Shown: positions 43,078 to 52,100, counted from the first letter of the stretch. The stretch: 64,000 nt of DNA from Candidatus Nezhaarchaeota archaeon (GCA_025059375.1 JANXDO010000004.1:62001-126000); one strand, 5' to 3'. Notes: a model not told the origin generated them from the letters alone. Numbers and translations: made by a program.

Positions 43078-43989
43078 TTGTTTGAGCAGCTTAAAAGGAA
43101 GCTGAAGTCACTAATTCAGGATATAGCCACAAAAGAGCTTAACGAGAAGAACCTCAGTGAGGCTGCTGAGAAGCTGCGCTTAACTCTCATCGAAAACGAC
43201 GTAGCCTTGCCCGTAGCGTTCAAGATAGTAGATGACTTAGTCTCCTCAATTAAAGGTTTGAGGATAGCGAGAACTGAAGACACTTACCGAGTAGTCTTAA
43301 AGAATCTTCGAGAAACGCTCTACAGCATGCTGGCTTCAAAACCTCAAATAAACTTAATTGAGGAGGCTAAAAAGAGGAAGGAGGAGGGCAAGCCCTTCAT
43401 AATAATGTTTGTGGGGCCCAACGGACATGGCAAAACACTTACCGTGGCTAAAGTGGCTAACTTAATCTTGAAGAACGGCTTCTCAGTTGTATTTGCATGC
43501 AGCGATACTTTTAGAGCTGGAGCTGAAGAGCAGCTCGACGTACATGCTGCTAGATTAGGGGTCAAGGCGATAAAGCATGGATACGGTTCTGACCCTGCTG
43601 CTGTAGCTTATGATGCGGTGATGCACGCTAAGTCAAGGGGCATAAACTGCGTGCTAATAGACACCGCAGGTCGTTTACAAACAGACAAGGGATTGATGGA
43701 TGAGCTTAGAAAAATAGCTCGTGTGGTAAAACCTGACTTAAAGATACTGGTTGTAGACGCTCTTACGGGCAATGATGCGTATGACATGGCATTAAAGTTC
43801 AACGAGGCCATAGGCATTGATGCCACAATCTTAACTAAGGTCGATGCTGATGTTAAGGGAGGAGCAGCAATCTCAATTTTTGCTGCAATAAACAAACCCA
43901 TATTGTACCTCGGAACTGGCCAGCAATATGATGACCTACAACCATTCGACGCTAGGTGGTTTATAGACAAAATACTCCCACTAGACTAA
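43078..43989 (+). CDS. ftsY: Signal recognition particle receptor FtsY
   Basis: A 303-residue SRP GTPase. An N-terminal four-helix N domain precedes the G domain: P-loop GPNGHGKTLTVAK (the usual GxNGxGKTTT with T replaced by L), DTFRAGAEEQL, DTAGRLQT, and TKVDADVKGGAAIS. There is no acidic A domain, as in many archaea. It docks ribosome-SRP complexes at the membrane; SecE of the translocon is at 35.1 kb. TTG start. It overlaps the convergent rtcA stop by 4 bp. Confidence 0.95.
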   Translation: MFEQLKRKLKSLIQDIATKELNEKNLSEAAEKLRLTLIENDVALPVAFKIVDDLVSSIKGLRIARTEDTYRVVLKNLRETLYSMLASKPQINLIEEAKKRKEEGKPFIIMFVGPNGHGKTLTVAKVANLILKNGFSVVFACSDTFRAGAEEQLDVHAARLGVKAIKHGYGSDPAAVAYDAVMHAKSRGINCVLIDTAGRLQTDKGLMDELRKIARVVKPDLKILVVDALTGNDAYDMALKFNEAIGIDATILTKVDADVKGGAAISIFAAINKPILYLGTGQQYDDLQPFDARWFIDKILPLD

Positions 43990-45059
43990 CCAAGAGACTT
44001 ATTTTCTAAGCCCACCCCCCTACACCTTATCACGGTAGGCTTGCCCTCCTCTATGCTAAATGCCACCTCAGGCAAAAGCTTCTTGCTAATTTCGATGCAA
44101 GTTAAAGTGTGCAACGTCATTTCACTCGTCTTTATTACGGATTCACCCTCAGCGAGGGCCATGTACACAATAAGCTGGTCAGCAGCATGCCTATCCACAG
44201 TAGCTCCGCCATGAATCTCATCAAGTAACCTCCTAGCAGCCTCCTCACCAACTCGCTCAGCAGGCTTACCCAACTCACCTAGGTTATCAGAGCCCAAAAT
44301 TGATCCTCCAGCCATTTCAGCCCAAAGCACTATACCACATCCAGGGCTTAAAGCACACTTATGGTGTCCTGGTTGAAGAATCTCAAGCTTTATATCAGCT
44401 TCAAAACCAGCCTCCTTCAAAACCTTCGATGCACTACTAGCCATTCTACGAGCAATGTGATCCGGTAACCTCGAGCTATAAGACAAACCTCTAATTACCT
44501 TGACATGATCATGCCTCTCAAGCCTTATTGGCTTTAATCTCGTGACAGGTGTCGTCAAAGCTCTAACGACTCCACCACCCTTGGGATAAAAGCCTCGCCG
44601 AAGGACATTAACCTCAAAGTTGTACCCCATCTTAGCTAGTATGGGTCTTAGAACGTTGTCTATGTAATCTATTGGTGGAGCTTGTGGGTTATCGGTCCCT
44701 CCAATGATCTCTACCTCAACCCTTGAAGGAGCAAGTGCTGCAGCAGGAAGGAGACTTTGAAGGACGAGAGATGTGGATCCAGCAGTCCCAACATCAAACC
44801 TAAACCTCCCACTCCTTATCGTCCTAGGCTTAAAGATTATCTCCCTTGACCCCAACTTTAAGCCCTCAACATCAGCATCAACTAAACTAGCCACAGCCTT
44901 CACAGCTGTTAAGTGCTGCGCCCTAAGTCCAGGCTCTTTTCTCTTTGCCCTAATATTAAAGATCCTTAAAGGAATTCCTGTAACAGCTGAGATAGCAATC
45001 GACATTCTGAGTATTTGACCTCCACCTTCAAGCATACTGCCATCGATCTCTACCGACAC
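43986..45059 (-). CDS. rtcA: RNA 3'-terminal phosphate cyclase
   Basis: A 357-residue cyclase that converts RNA 3'-phosphate to 2',3'-cyclic phosphate using ATP. Seen: EGGGQILRMSIAISAVTGIP at the N-terminus, RAQHLTAVKAVA, GTAGSTSLVLQSLLPAA, FYPKGGGVV and the catalytic histidine region VDRHAADQLIVYMALA. It overlaps the Nog1 GTPase gene by 32 bp. ThpR at 1.9 kb acts on the same type of RNA end. Confidence 0.95.
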   Translation of the reverse strand: MSVEIDGSMLEGGGQILRMSIAISAVTGIPLRIFNIRAKRKEPGLRAQHLTAVKAVASLVDADVEGLKLGSREIIFKPRTIRSGRFRFDVGTAGSTSLVLQSLLPAAALAPSRVEVEIIGGTDNPQAPPIDYIDNVLRPILAKMGYNFEVNVLRRGFYPKGGGVVRALTTPVTRLKPIRLERHDHVKVIRGLSYSSRLPDHIARRMASSASKVLKEAGFEADIKLEILQPGHHKCALSPGCGIVLWAEMAGGSILGSDNLGELGKPAERVGEEAARRLLDEIHGGATVDRHAADQLIVYMALAEGESVIKTSEMTLHTLTCIEISKKLLPEVAFSIEEGKPTVIRCRGVGLENKSLG

Positions 45060-46065
45060 TCTTCATCACCATATCCAATATCTCCTTCACAACCTCTTGC
45101 ACACCAATACACTTAAGAGTGCTGCACACCAAGACCTTCTCACCCCCCAACCTTTCAATAGCTCCCCTAATTTGTTCTTCAGAGGCAATATCGGCTTTAG
45201 TCAACGCTACTACCATTGGCTTCTCCCTAAACATCTCCTTCACGCTTCGAAACACATTGATCTGGTAATCTAGAGAGTACCCACAAGTCTCTGTGGGATC
45301 TATTAGAAACACTATGCCCCCTTCAAGGTTTTTAAGTGCAACAATGGCTTGAAGCTCTATCTTATTTCTCTCCCCTAACGGTCTATCAAGTAAACCCGGT
45401 GTATCTACAACCTGCGCTATGACTCCATGCTCTCCAATTATGTGTCCAACGCTTACACTCTTAGTTGTAAATGGGTACTCAGCAATCTCTGGTTTTGCTG
45501 TTGAGACACATCTAACAAATGAAGACTTTCCTACATTAGGAGCCCCGCTAATGATAATTATGGGCACTGAGAAGTGAAATGTTGGAAGCCTCTTGAACAT
45601 ACTAATTCCAGACAACAAGCTTAGCTCATCCTTAAGCTCCTTAATTATTGATGCAACACGTCCATAGTACTCCCTACGAGCAACCACGACCTCTGGAATC
45701 GTCTTAGCGCCCCTGATTTTAGACACATAGCTTCTACAAAGCTTCTCAACAAGTACGGTAGCCTTAGATACCTTAGCCATTGAGAGCTTGAACGTACTCG
45801 GATCAATAAAGATATAGAATATGTCCCTATAGAAAGGGTGGAGAGAATCTACCTTCGGTATACCAGTTTTAATTTCACTTAACTTACTGATGATAATGGA
45901 GGCTACAGTCTTCACCCTCTTAATCTCCTTGAGCTTAGCTATCAGTAGCCTATCCTTTCTAGTGGGCATCTTAATGGTTACCTTAGATGCTCTCCTGAAA
46001 GCCACATCTATTAGCTCCTCAGGGGACGGTATACTTGGTAACTTGCTGAATGGTTGTTGCTCCAT
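45028..46065 (-). CDS. Nog1-type GTPase (large-subunit biogenesis)
   Basis: A 345-residue GTP-binding protein of the Obg/Nog1 branch. An N-terminal helical domain (residues 1-160) precedes the G domain with ISGAPNVGKSSFVR (G1), YPFTTKSVSVGH (G2), DTPGLLDRP (G3) and LTKADIAS (G4). Archaeal Nog1 is thought to act in 50S assembly. It is divergent from the proteasome gene across a 100-bp spacer and overlaps rtcA. Confidence 0.92.
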   Translation of the reverse strand: MEQQPFSKLPSIPSPEELIDVAFRRASKVTIKMPTRKDRLLIAKLKEIKRVKTVASIIISKLSEIKTGIPKVDSLHPFYRDIFYIFIDPSTFKLSMAKVSKATVLVEKLCRSYVSKIRGAKTIPEVVVARREYYGRVASIIKELKDELSLLSGISMFKRLPTFHFSVPIIIISGAPNVGKSSFVRCVSTAKPEIAEYPFTTKSVSVGHIIGEHGVIAQVVDTPGLLDRPLGERNKIELQAIVALKNLEGGIVFLIDPTETCGYSLDYQINVFRSVKEMFREKPMVVALTKADIASEEQIRGAIERLGGEKVLVCSTLKCIGVQEVVKEILDMVMKSVGRDRWQYA

Positions 46066-46165
46066 AGCATCCTAATAGCATATGAGGACCTAGTATCCTT
46101 ATTAACCTGCTTAGTGAAAAAGGGTTTAAGCAGATCTAGGCTGCTAAAGTTAGGGAGGAAGCATC

Positions 46166-46795
46166 ATGTATAACATTAGAAGTGACGGTCAGATGGGAGC
46201 GCACTGGGCACTAGGCGCCACAACTGTAGGGCTTAGAGTCGAGGAGGGTGTAGTCCTTGCATCAGAGAAGAGGGTTAGCTATGGCTTTACTGTGACGAGC
46301 AAATCCGCAAAGAAGATTTTCAAGATAACAGATTACCTTGGAATAGCTTGTGCTGGACTAATAGGAGATATGCAAGCTATTGCTAGGAGCCTAAGAGCTG
46401 AGGTCAAGTTGTATGAGCTAGACGTAAGCAGGAGAATGCCCATTAAGGCAGCTGCAAAGTTACTAGCTAACATCCTATTCAGTCAAAGATACATGCCTCT
46501 AATGAGCGAGACACTGGTCGGTGGGTTAGATAACATTGGCCCCCACTTATACGTGCTAGATGCTATAGGCTCTCTCATAGAGGATGACTATGCAGCCCTT
46601 GGTAGTGGATCAACGATAGCCATAGGCGTATTGGAGACAAACTATAGAAAGAACATGTCTATAGAGGAAGCCATAAACCTAGCAATGAGATCGGTTAAAG
46701 CAGCCATAGAGCGGGACGCTTTAAGCGGCGATGGAATCGACATGCTAATAATAACTGAGAGTAAAGCTGAAGAGAGATTTGAACCAGTTAAGTAG
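46166..46795 (+). CDS. psmB: Proteasome beta subunit, apparently lacking catalytic Thr1
   Basis: A 209-residue 20S proteasome beta subunit with a 17-residue leader. The mature N-terminus of active subunits reads G|TTTVG; here it is LGATTVGLRVEEGVVLASEKR, so Ala takes the place of Thr1, while Lys33 (in SEKR) and the GSGSTIAIG and SGDGIDML regions remain. Related beta subunits with Ala at this position occur in crenarchaea and assemble with an active partner. A second, catalytic beta gene should lie elsewhere in the genome. Confidence 0.9.
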   Translation: MYNIRSDGQMGAHWALGATTVGLRVEEGVVLASEKRVSYGFTVTSKSAKKIFKITDYLGIACAGLIGDMQAIARSLRAEVKLYELDVSRRMPIKAAAKLLANILFSQRYMPLMSETLVGGLDNIGPHLYVLDAIGSLIEDDYAALGSGSTIAIGVLETNYRKNMSIEEAINLAMRSVKAAIERDALSGDGIDMLIITESKAEERFEPVK

Positions 46796-46796
46796 C

Positions 46797-47774
46797 TTAA
46801 GGCACTACCTTGACCGGTTGACCCACTCTAGAAAGCAGAGCCACTCGTGAAATCAAGCTATCAGCTATCAGCTGGTAACCGGTCAATTTACTCAATTTCT
46901 TTGCAACCTCAAGTACATGATGGTGCTTAGGCATATTCTCCAACTTCAATCTAAACCTTGAATACCCTAAATACATGTAACCCTTAACCTCCACGTACCA
47001 GGGCTCAGCGATGGATACTAACTTAGCAAAGCCCTCTAAGTCCCCTTCGCGGTCATTAATTCCTCTTATCAAAGTTATCCTAATGACTGTGGGGCACGAG
47101 AAATCCCTTAAAAGATCCAAGCTCCTCAATAGTCTATGCCAACAATCCTCGAGACTACTCCTTGATAATGCTTTAAACTTGTCTTCAGATGACGTGTTGA
47201 CGGAGATGTAGAGCTGTGATGGCTGCCCCCCACTTAATAACCTTACTAACCGCTCTGGATACATGCCATTAGTAACGAGAAATGTCGTGAAGCCCTTACT
47301 CCTACAAAGCTCTATGAATTCACTGAGCCTATCATAGAGAGTTGGCTCTCCGGCCAAACTTATTGCAAAGTGTCTTGGGTGTAAAGCCTCTACGTACCTC
47401 TTCTTTATCACCTTTGGATTTGACTTGTAACCACTCAATATCCTAAATTGAGCTTTAATCGCTTGATCAAAGAGGCTCTTCTCATCATCATAGGTGATAA
47501 AGTCCTCATTCTTTAACAAGGGGACGTTGGGATCCCCCCTTTCCACTCTCCAGCAATGAAGACAATTATTGGGGCAAGCTAATGTGGGGGTCATTTGTAT
47601 ACATCTATGACTCTCTATACCATACCAATTCTTATAGCAGAACCTGTCGGTGGTTAAGGCTACATGAAGCCAGTGACACTTCTTTACAGCTGCAGTCTTC
47701 CTAGTACCAATTAACTGATACTTCTGCTGTTTCAGCAGATTGATGACATCTGATTTAGCTGCTTGAGCTAGCAT
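46797..47774 (-). CDS. taw1: 4-demethylwyosine synthase (TYW1/Taw1)
   Basis: A 325-residue radical SAM enzyme that builds the tricyclic wyosine base at G37 of tRNA-Phe. The SAM cluster motif is CPNCLHCWR-like (LACPNNCLHCWRVERGDP, about residues 67-84), with the second cluster cysteines upstream (CHWL, FCYKNW, HRCIQM). ISLAGEPTLY and LVTNGMYPERL follow. It ends 1 bp from the psmB stop, convergent. Flavin-mononucleotide domains of eukaryotic TYW1 are absent, as usual in archaea. Confidence 0.94.
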   Translation of the reverse strand: MLAQAAKSDVINLLKQQKYQLIGTRKTAAVKKCHWLHVALTTDRFCYKNWYGIESHRCIQMTPTLACPNNCLHCWRVERGDPNVPLLKNEDFITYDDEKSLFDQAIKAQFRILSGYKSNPKVIKKRYVEALHPRHFAISLAGEPTLYDRLSEFIELCRSKGFTTFLVTNGMYPERLVRLLSGGQPSQLYISVNTSSEDKFKALSRSSLEDCWHRLLRSLDLLRDFSCPTVIRITLIRGINDREGDLEGFAKLVSIAEPWYVEVKGYMYLGYSRFRLKLENMPKHHHVLEVAKKLSKLTGYQLIADSLISRVALLSRVGQPVKVVP

Positions 47775-47843
47775 TTATGCCCTCTCTTGCCCTCCTAAAC
47801 CTGTAGACACTAAGCGAGATAAAGATGTTGGGGTGCCCGCTAA

Positions 47844-48620
47844 ATGGGCTTAACATTCGTGGGCATAGGACTAACAGAATCTGGACTAACAATAGAGGGA
47901 TTAAGAGAAGCTCTATGTGCTGACTACATATTCATTGATACCTACACAAGCATCTTACCCGAGGAGGCATTGGATACATTAAGCTCATTGATAGGTAAGA
48001 AGATAATCGCATTAAAAAGAGTTGACTTAGAAGGTCGGGGAATGGAAAGAATCATAGATTTAGCAAGGGAAAGCAAAGTTGTCCTCTTAGTAGCGGGTGA
48101 TCCATTCATAGCTACAACTCACGTGTCACTTAAAGTTGAAGCGGCTAAAGCAGGCGTACTAGTAAAGTACATACCCTCAGCATCTATACAGACAGTCATA
48201 CCAGGACTTACAGGCTTATCAAGCTACAAGCTCAGTAAATCCGCAACAATAGTGTTCCCAGATAAGGGCTCAAACATCACGGCCTACGAAACAGTCAAGG
48301 AGAACAAGTCGCGTGGATTACATACAATCCTATATTTAGATATCGATGTTGAAAATTCCAGAGCTATGACGATAAATGAAGGAGTAAAAATACTTTTAGA
48401 GCTTGAGAATGAGAGGGGTGAAGGAGTAATAAGCAGCGAAACACTCATGATTGGCATTGCAAGAGCCTGCTGGAGAGACAGTGTTATAAAGGCTGCAAAG
48501 CCACATAAACTCCTAAGCTATGATTTCGGCCCCCCACCTCACGTACTAGTAGTCCCTGGTCAGCTCCACTTCATGGAGCTTGAAGCCCTTAAAATCTTCG
48601 CAAATATGGAGGATCCCTAA
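47844..48620 (+). CDS. dphB: Diphthine synthase
   Basis: A 258-residue methyltransferase that trimethylates the modified histidine of elongation factor 2 on the way to diphthamide. Family blocks: LTFVGIGLTESGLTIEGL, LLVAGDPFIATTHVSL, IPSASIQTVIPGLTGLSSYK and FPDKGSNITAYETVKEN. The stop overlaps the DUF357 start (TAATG). Confidence 0.95.
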   Translation: MGLTFVGIGLTESGLTIEGLREALCADYIFIDTYTSILPEEALDTLSSLIGKKIIALKRVDLEGRGMERIIDLARESKVVLLVAGDPFIATTHVSLKVEAAKAGVLVKYIPSASIQTVIPGLTGLSSYKLSKSATIVFPDKGSNITAYETVKENKSRGLHTILYLDIDVENSRAMTINEGVKILLELENERGEGVISSETLMIGIARACWRDSVIKAAKPHKLLSYDFGPPPHVLVVPGQLHFMELEALKIFANMEDP

Positions 48621-48886
48621 TGAGTACATGGAGAAGCGATGAGGAGAGACTCTCAAAGTACTTTAATTACGTAGAGAGACTTATGAAGAGCATGTCCGTC
48701 AAGTCCCCTGAATTTCTTAAAGATAAAGTTGAGATGATAGTAGATAACGCAAAACGCTACTACGAGGACGCTAAATATTACATGAAGTTGAGGGACTACG
48801 CTACAAGCTACATATGCATAGCATACTGTGAAGGTCTACTGGATGCACTTAAACTCCTAAATCTAGTGGAAGTGACCGAGTCATGA
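48620..48886 (+). CDS. DUF357 family protein
   Basis: An 88-residue helical protein of the archaeal DUF357 family (YVERLMKSM ... IVDNAKRYYEDAKYYMKLRDY ... YCEGLLDALKLLNLV). Function unknown. It overlaps both dphB and ribL, a gene order seen repeatedly in archaea, so it may work with one of these enzymes. Confidence 0.85.
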   Translation: MSTWRSDEERLSKYFNYVERLMKSMSVKSPEFLKDKVEMIVDNAKRYYEDAKYYMKLRDYATSYICIAYCEGLLDALKLLNLVEVTES

Positions 48887-49344
48887 GCGAGAAGAGCAAG
48901 AAGGTAATGGTTGCAGGAGTCTTCGACATAATACATCCCGGTCACATACACCTCATATCAAAGGCATCAGAACTGGGGAACGTAGTAGTAGTCGTAGCCA
49001 GAGACTCTACCGTTGAAAGAATTAAGGGAAGGAAGCCCATAGTGCCCGAAGAACAGCGCCTAGAAGTCGTTAAAAACATAAAGTACGTCTCAAGTGCTGT
49101 CTTAGGGCATGAAGGGGAAGACATGCTCAAAATAGTTGAAGAAATAAAACCAGACATAATACTGCTAGGGCCAGATCAAAACTTTAATGAAGAAAAGCTG
49201 AAGAGAGATCTTGAAGCTAGGGGATTAAAGATAGAAGTGCTAAGACTTCATGAACCCTACAGAGCTCACAAGCTATGTAGCACCTCAAAGATAATAAAGG
49301 AGATAATAACGAGAAGTAAGGAATTTGAATTCCTACTAAAATGA
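48883..49344 (+). CDS. ribL: FAD synthetase RibL (cytidylyltransferase family)
   Basis: A 153-residue nucleotidyltransferase with the HxGH motif (VFDIIHPGHIHLISKA, about residues 14-29) and the ISSTSKII-like CSTSKIIKEI near the C-terminus. Archaeal RibL makes FAD from FMN and CTP or ATP. It overlaps DUF357 by 4 bp, closing a three-gene operon. FAD is used by the ETF and GMC-type flavoproteins in this window. Other members of the fold use glycerol phosphate, so specificity is likely rather than certain. Confidence 0.85.
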   Translation: MSEKSKKVMVAGVFDIIHPGHIHLISKASELGNVVVVVARDSTVERIKGRKPIVPEEQRLEVVKNIKYVSSAVLGHEGEDMLKIVEEIKPDIILLGPDQNFNEEKLKRDLEARGLKIEVLRLHEPYRAHKLCSTSKIIKEIITRSKEFEFLLK

Positions 49345-49554
49345 GCTGCCCCAAGCCACAACCATGCTCAGCAGGCTAAAATTAACAATAAACCACATAA
49401 GAAACTCAACTTAATAATTAAGCCCCTCAGTAAACCTCGCTAGGAGAGCCCTTAACATTATGGGGTGTAGTGAGTGTCAATGACCCTTAGATAGGTGAAG
49501 CCACATCAAGCCTACAAATTTGATGCGATATAAAAAAGCAAGGAGAGTAAGGTG

Positions 49555-49860
49555 TCATTCCACTTTTACCCTTACGCCCTTCAACGGCTTAGCTAGAGGG
49601 ACTGTGACCGTTAAAAGCCCCTCTTTAAATGAAGCTTTTGCCTCATTGGGTTTTACTGCGTGAGCTAGAAGCCAGCATCCAAAGTACTCAACATCATTCC
49701 TCGGAGCTTTAACGCATACACCCGTCTCCGTCACTTCAAGCTCTATATTCTTCTTGTCAACCCCCGGCAACTCTATCTCAATCGTATACTTCTCCTCATC
49801 ATGATAAAAGCAAGCAGTCGGCAGAATCGGTATCCTTATCTTCTCACTTTCCTTTGACAT
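49555..49860 (-). CDS. Hsp20/alpha-crystallin-like protein
   Basis: A 101-residue small heat-shock-like protein from the ATG at 49860 (MSKESEKIRIPILPTACFYH). The alpha-crystallin domain shows IEIELPGVDKKNIELEVTET, KASFKEGLLTVTVPLAKP, with the signature GLLTV(T/R)VP. The extension of the frame to 49938 looks like leader sequence. There is no C-terminal IxI motif, so it may form small oligomers only. Stands alone. Confidence 0.85.
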   Translation of the reverse strand: MSKESEKIRIPILPTACFYHDEEKYTIEIELPGVDKKNIELEVTETGVCVKAPRNDVEYFGCWLLAHAVKPNEAKASFKEGLLTVTVPLAKPLKGVRVKVE

Positions 49861-50136
49861 AGTTTTCTTAATCTTGAAACTAACAAATAAACCTCTCTCA
49901 ATTTTTCCCTCACCCCGATTTTTCAAGCCATAATGCACGCCTATTATAGTTCAAGTTAAAGACCCCCTATCGAAACTCGATGAGCTAAAGAAGACACCTC
50001 CACGTCAATGAGTTAGTCATCGACACTACGAGGACCTAAATTAATCGAATAGTTAAGCAACTTAAACCAAAGGATATAACGCTATTGGTCGCATCATAAA
50101 AAAATGACGAGGAGTGGCAAGGAAAAGCTCTTAGAG

Positions 50137-50562
50137 CTAAAGTTCCTCTAGAAGCGATGTGAAGAAGTCGTGATGTTCCTCTTCATCTTTTAAGATACCT
50201 TGGAATAGAAAGGCAGTCGTTACATCGCCCTCCTTTAAGGCCCTCTCTATTATCGTCTTGTAGAGCTTTATTGCATCCTCCTCGTCCCTCTTATCCTGCT
50301 CGATCATCTCCCTCAGAGTCTCTCCTACACGTACCTCTTTAGGCTTGGTTGTAGGCTTACCGCCCAAGTAAAAGAGCCTCTCAGCAATAGCCTCTGCATG
50401 CTTCATCTCCGTTATCGCTATCTTCTTCAACTCCTCCTGAACAGCAAAACCCTTAACGCCGCGCCACTGCACATGCTGCCACATGTACTGAATCGACACC
50501 TGAATTTCTCGCGCAATAGCATCATTCAATAGATCCAATAACTCCTTAGAGGCCAAGACCAA
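50137..50562 (-). CDS. Ferritin-like/bacterioferritin-like protein
   Basis: A 141-residue four-helix bundle protein. Metal ligands typical of ferritin-like di-iron centres are visible: E in AIAREIQVSIQYMWQH (about residue 18), EMKHAE (about 51-56), ERAL and KDEEEHHDFF near the C-terminus. No heme methionine can be assigned. Likely binds or oxidises iron, as in bacterioferritin or Dps-like cages. It is alone, with spacers on both sides. Confidence 0.8.
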   Translation of the reverse strand: MVLASKELLDLLNDAIAREIQVSIQYMWQHVQWRGVKGFAVQEELKKIAITEMKHAEAIAERLFYLGGKPTTKPKEVRVGETLREMIEQDKRDEEDAIKLYKTIIERALKEGDVTTAFLFQGILKDEEEHHDFFTSLLEEL

Positions 50563-51196
50563 CCCCTATTTGGTGGTACATCCTTGAGGCTTAAATAATT
50601 TGCTTTGAACCCTTCGTGCTTTCGACTTCAAATTTATTAGCCACTCAATTAAAAGATACACGCAGGTCATCATAATCCTTGCACTAGATAGCCAACACAA
50701 ATTTAAAACACATGCAGTTCTAACATCATGGGGATCAATAGACATGCCACTATCATCAAAACCGTTTATTGACAGGAGAAGAACTAGAACTTAGCCTTCA
50801 TACTAATGATCACCCTCTTACCTCTGATTACGTCATAGCTGATCACCCTTTTAAAGCTATATGGCAACTAATCATCAGTTTTGAATCAATCTACTAGAGG
50901 TGCAAGAAGCAGCTTACCTTAGGATGATGATAATTAAAGACTTCTTGAAACGGGAATGACAGGTAGAAGTAAATAACCCTCTGCTGACTTTAAGAAGCAT
51001 GAAGTGAGCTCTCATGCCTAGACCTAAGAGCAGCTTATAATCAGATAACAACCTCTTAAATTCAACATCCACTTACTTTGAGGTGTATATTAAAGTAGCT
51101 CTTAAAACCTAGATGGAATACTATAGCATGCGTGCACCTGCCATAGTTAAGTTTAATAAGTTAAAGAAGCTCTATTTTTGTGGTGGGTGTTAAAGA
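50563..51196. other. Intergenic spacer, 634 bp, no gene recognised
   Basis: AT-rich and broken by stops in all frames. It contains promoter-like strings (TTTAATAAGTTAAAG near 51150) before the interrupted gene at 51197. No RNA gene or repeat was recognised. Together with the decayed genes to its right it forms a low-coding patch that ends at tRNA-Met. Confidence 0.4.
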
Positions 51197-51715
51197 GTGT
51201 CGACGATATCTCCGGATGAGCTAATTAATGAGGTTAAACCTTGGGAGAAGGATTCTTGGAAAAGTTTCATCGAGAAACATGTTGTATCCATTTAGGTTCT
51301 TGCAGACACAGTTGCGAAGCAATTTGTTGGTGATTCATCCGCAGAAGTTGCAAAGGCTTTAGCAGAAAAGGCTTTAAGCGTTATGAAGGTAGCTGAAAGT
51401 GTGATTGGTGAAGTCAGAGCTGAATACGAGCCACCTGATGACCCCATCGAGTGCTTAAGACTCCTCGTAGAAAGATCAGGGAACACCTTCCTCGGTGTGG
51501 CTGGGGCCGGAAAGTACACATTATTCGCCTGGACCCTTAGGAAGGTTACACGCGAATACCTGTTAGAAGCCCTTTACCCCACTCTTAAAAATGAGGAACT
51601 AAAGGGAAAGGGGATATGCGTCAAATTCTTCTTACCCAACATTCATGCCAAGACGCTTATGCTGCTTGACGGAGTGGTAAAGAGCTTATTGTTGGTTGAG
51701 GGGCCTCACGACTAA
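51197..51715 (+). pseudogene. Interrupted gene of unknown family (in-frame TAG)
   Basis: From the GTG at 51197 one frame reads MSTISPDELINEVKPWEKDS and on to VVSI, a TAG at 51293-51295, then continues VLADTVAKQFVGDSSAEVAK through AGAGKYTLFAWTLRK to a stop at 51713-51715. Without the TAG it would encode about 171 residues. The intact part has an N-terminal helix and a basic, aromatic C-terminal half; I do not recognise the family. It is followed by more degraded coding-like sequence up to tRNA-Met. Recent inactivation is the simplest reading. Confidence 0.5.
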
Positions 51716-51941
51716 GCAATGGAGGACAATATGCAGATGTTTAAGTGAGCAAAGACATGAGCAGATGGAAAGGAGGCCGCCGCCGCATCGAATCACGACT
51801 GGAGGCGTTCTAAGATTCAACGATACTGTTGGAAGACGTGGCGTTAAGGGCGAATGGCTCTTGCTTGGCCCCTTGGGCAAGGGGCTTCTTCTTTAAGTTC
51901 CTGCGCTCAAAGGACCTCGAGGAGACGCTCGAGCTAGTTAT
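51716..51941 (+). pseudogene. Degraded coding-like fragment before tRNA-Met
   Basis: A frame reading GGVLRFNDTVGRRGVKGEWL then LLGPLGKG runs into a stop near 51896; shifting frame at about 51885 gives FFKFLRSKDLEETLELVIGA up to the tRNA. The region is richer in G and C than the spacers around it. This suggests one frameshifted gene remnant abutting the 3' end of tRNA-Met. Family unknown. Confidence 0.35.
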
Positions 51942-52065
51942 TGGTGCCGGGGGCGGGAGTTTCGGGTTATGACCCATTCGAACCCGCGATAACCGGACTC
52001 CACCTCTGGCCTCGTTTTAATGAGATTATGAGTCCGGCGCCCTAGGCCGCCTAGGCGACCCCGGC
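51942..52065 (-). tRNA. tRNA-Met(CAT), probably elongator, with two introns, CCA encoded
   Basis: Acceptor GCCGGGG/CCCCGGC, anticodon stem CCGGA/TCCGG, anticodon CAT, T stem GCGGG/CCCGC, discriminator A and genomic CCA (51942-51944). A first intron of about 28 nt lies in the anticodon loop (51999-52026, ends uncertain by 1-2 nt). A second, 18 nt (51959-51976), splits the T-loop at 59/60; it fits a perfect bulge-helix-bulge: TTCG/CGAA, GGGT/ACCC, bulges AAT and ACT. The acceptor suggests elongator Met rather than initiator or Ile. Confidence 0.93.
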
Positions 52066-52100
52066 ACCATGATAACAAGCGTAATTAAGGCTTTAAAACT

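Noticed and set aside
50137-50562. Regulation of the ferritin-like gene by the DtxR-like protein
   Set aside because: No operator could be identified and the genes are 10 kb apart.
51293-51295. TAG as pyrrolysine codon
   Set aside because: No pyl genes are visible and only one frame shows this; decay is simpler. Kept as a point to check.
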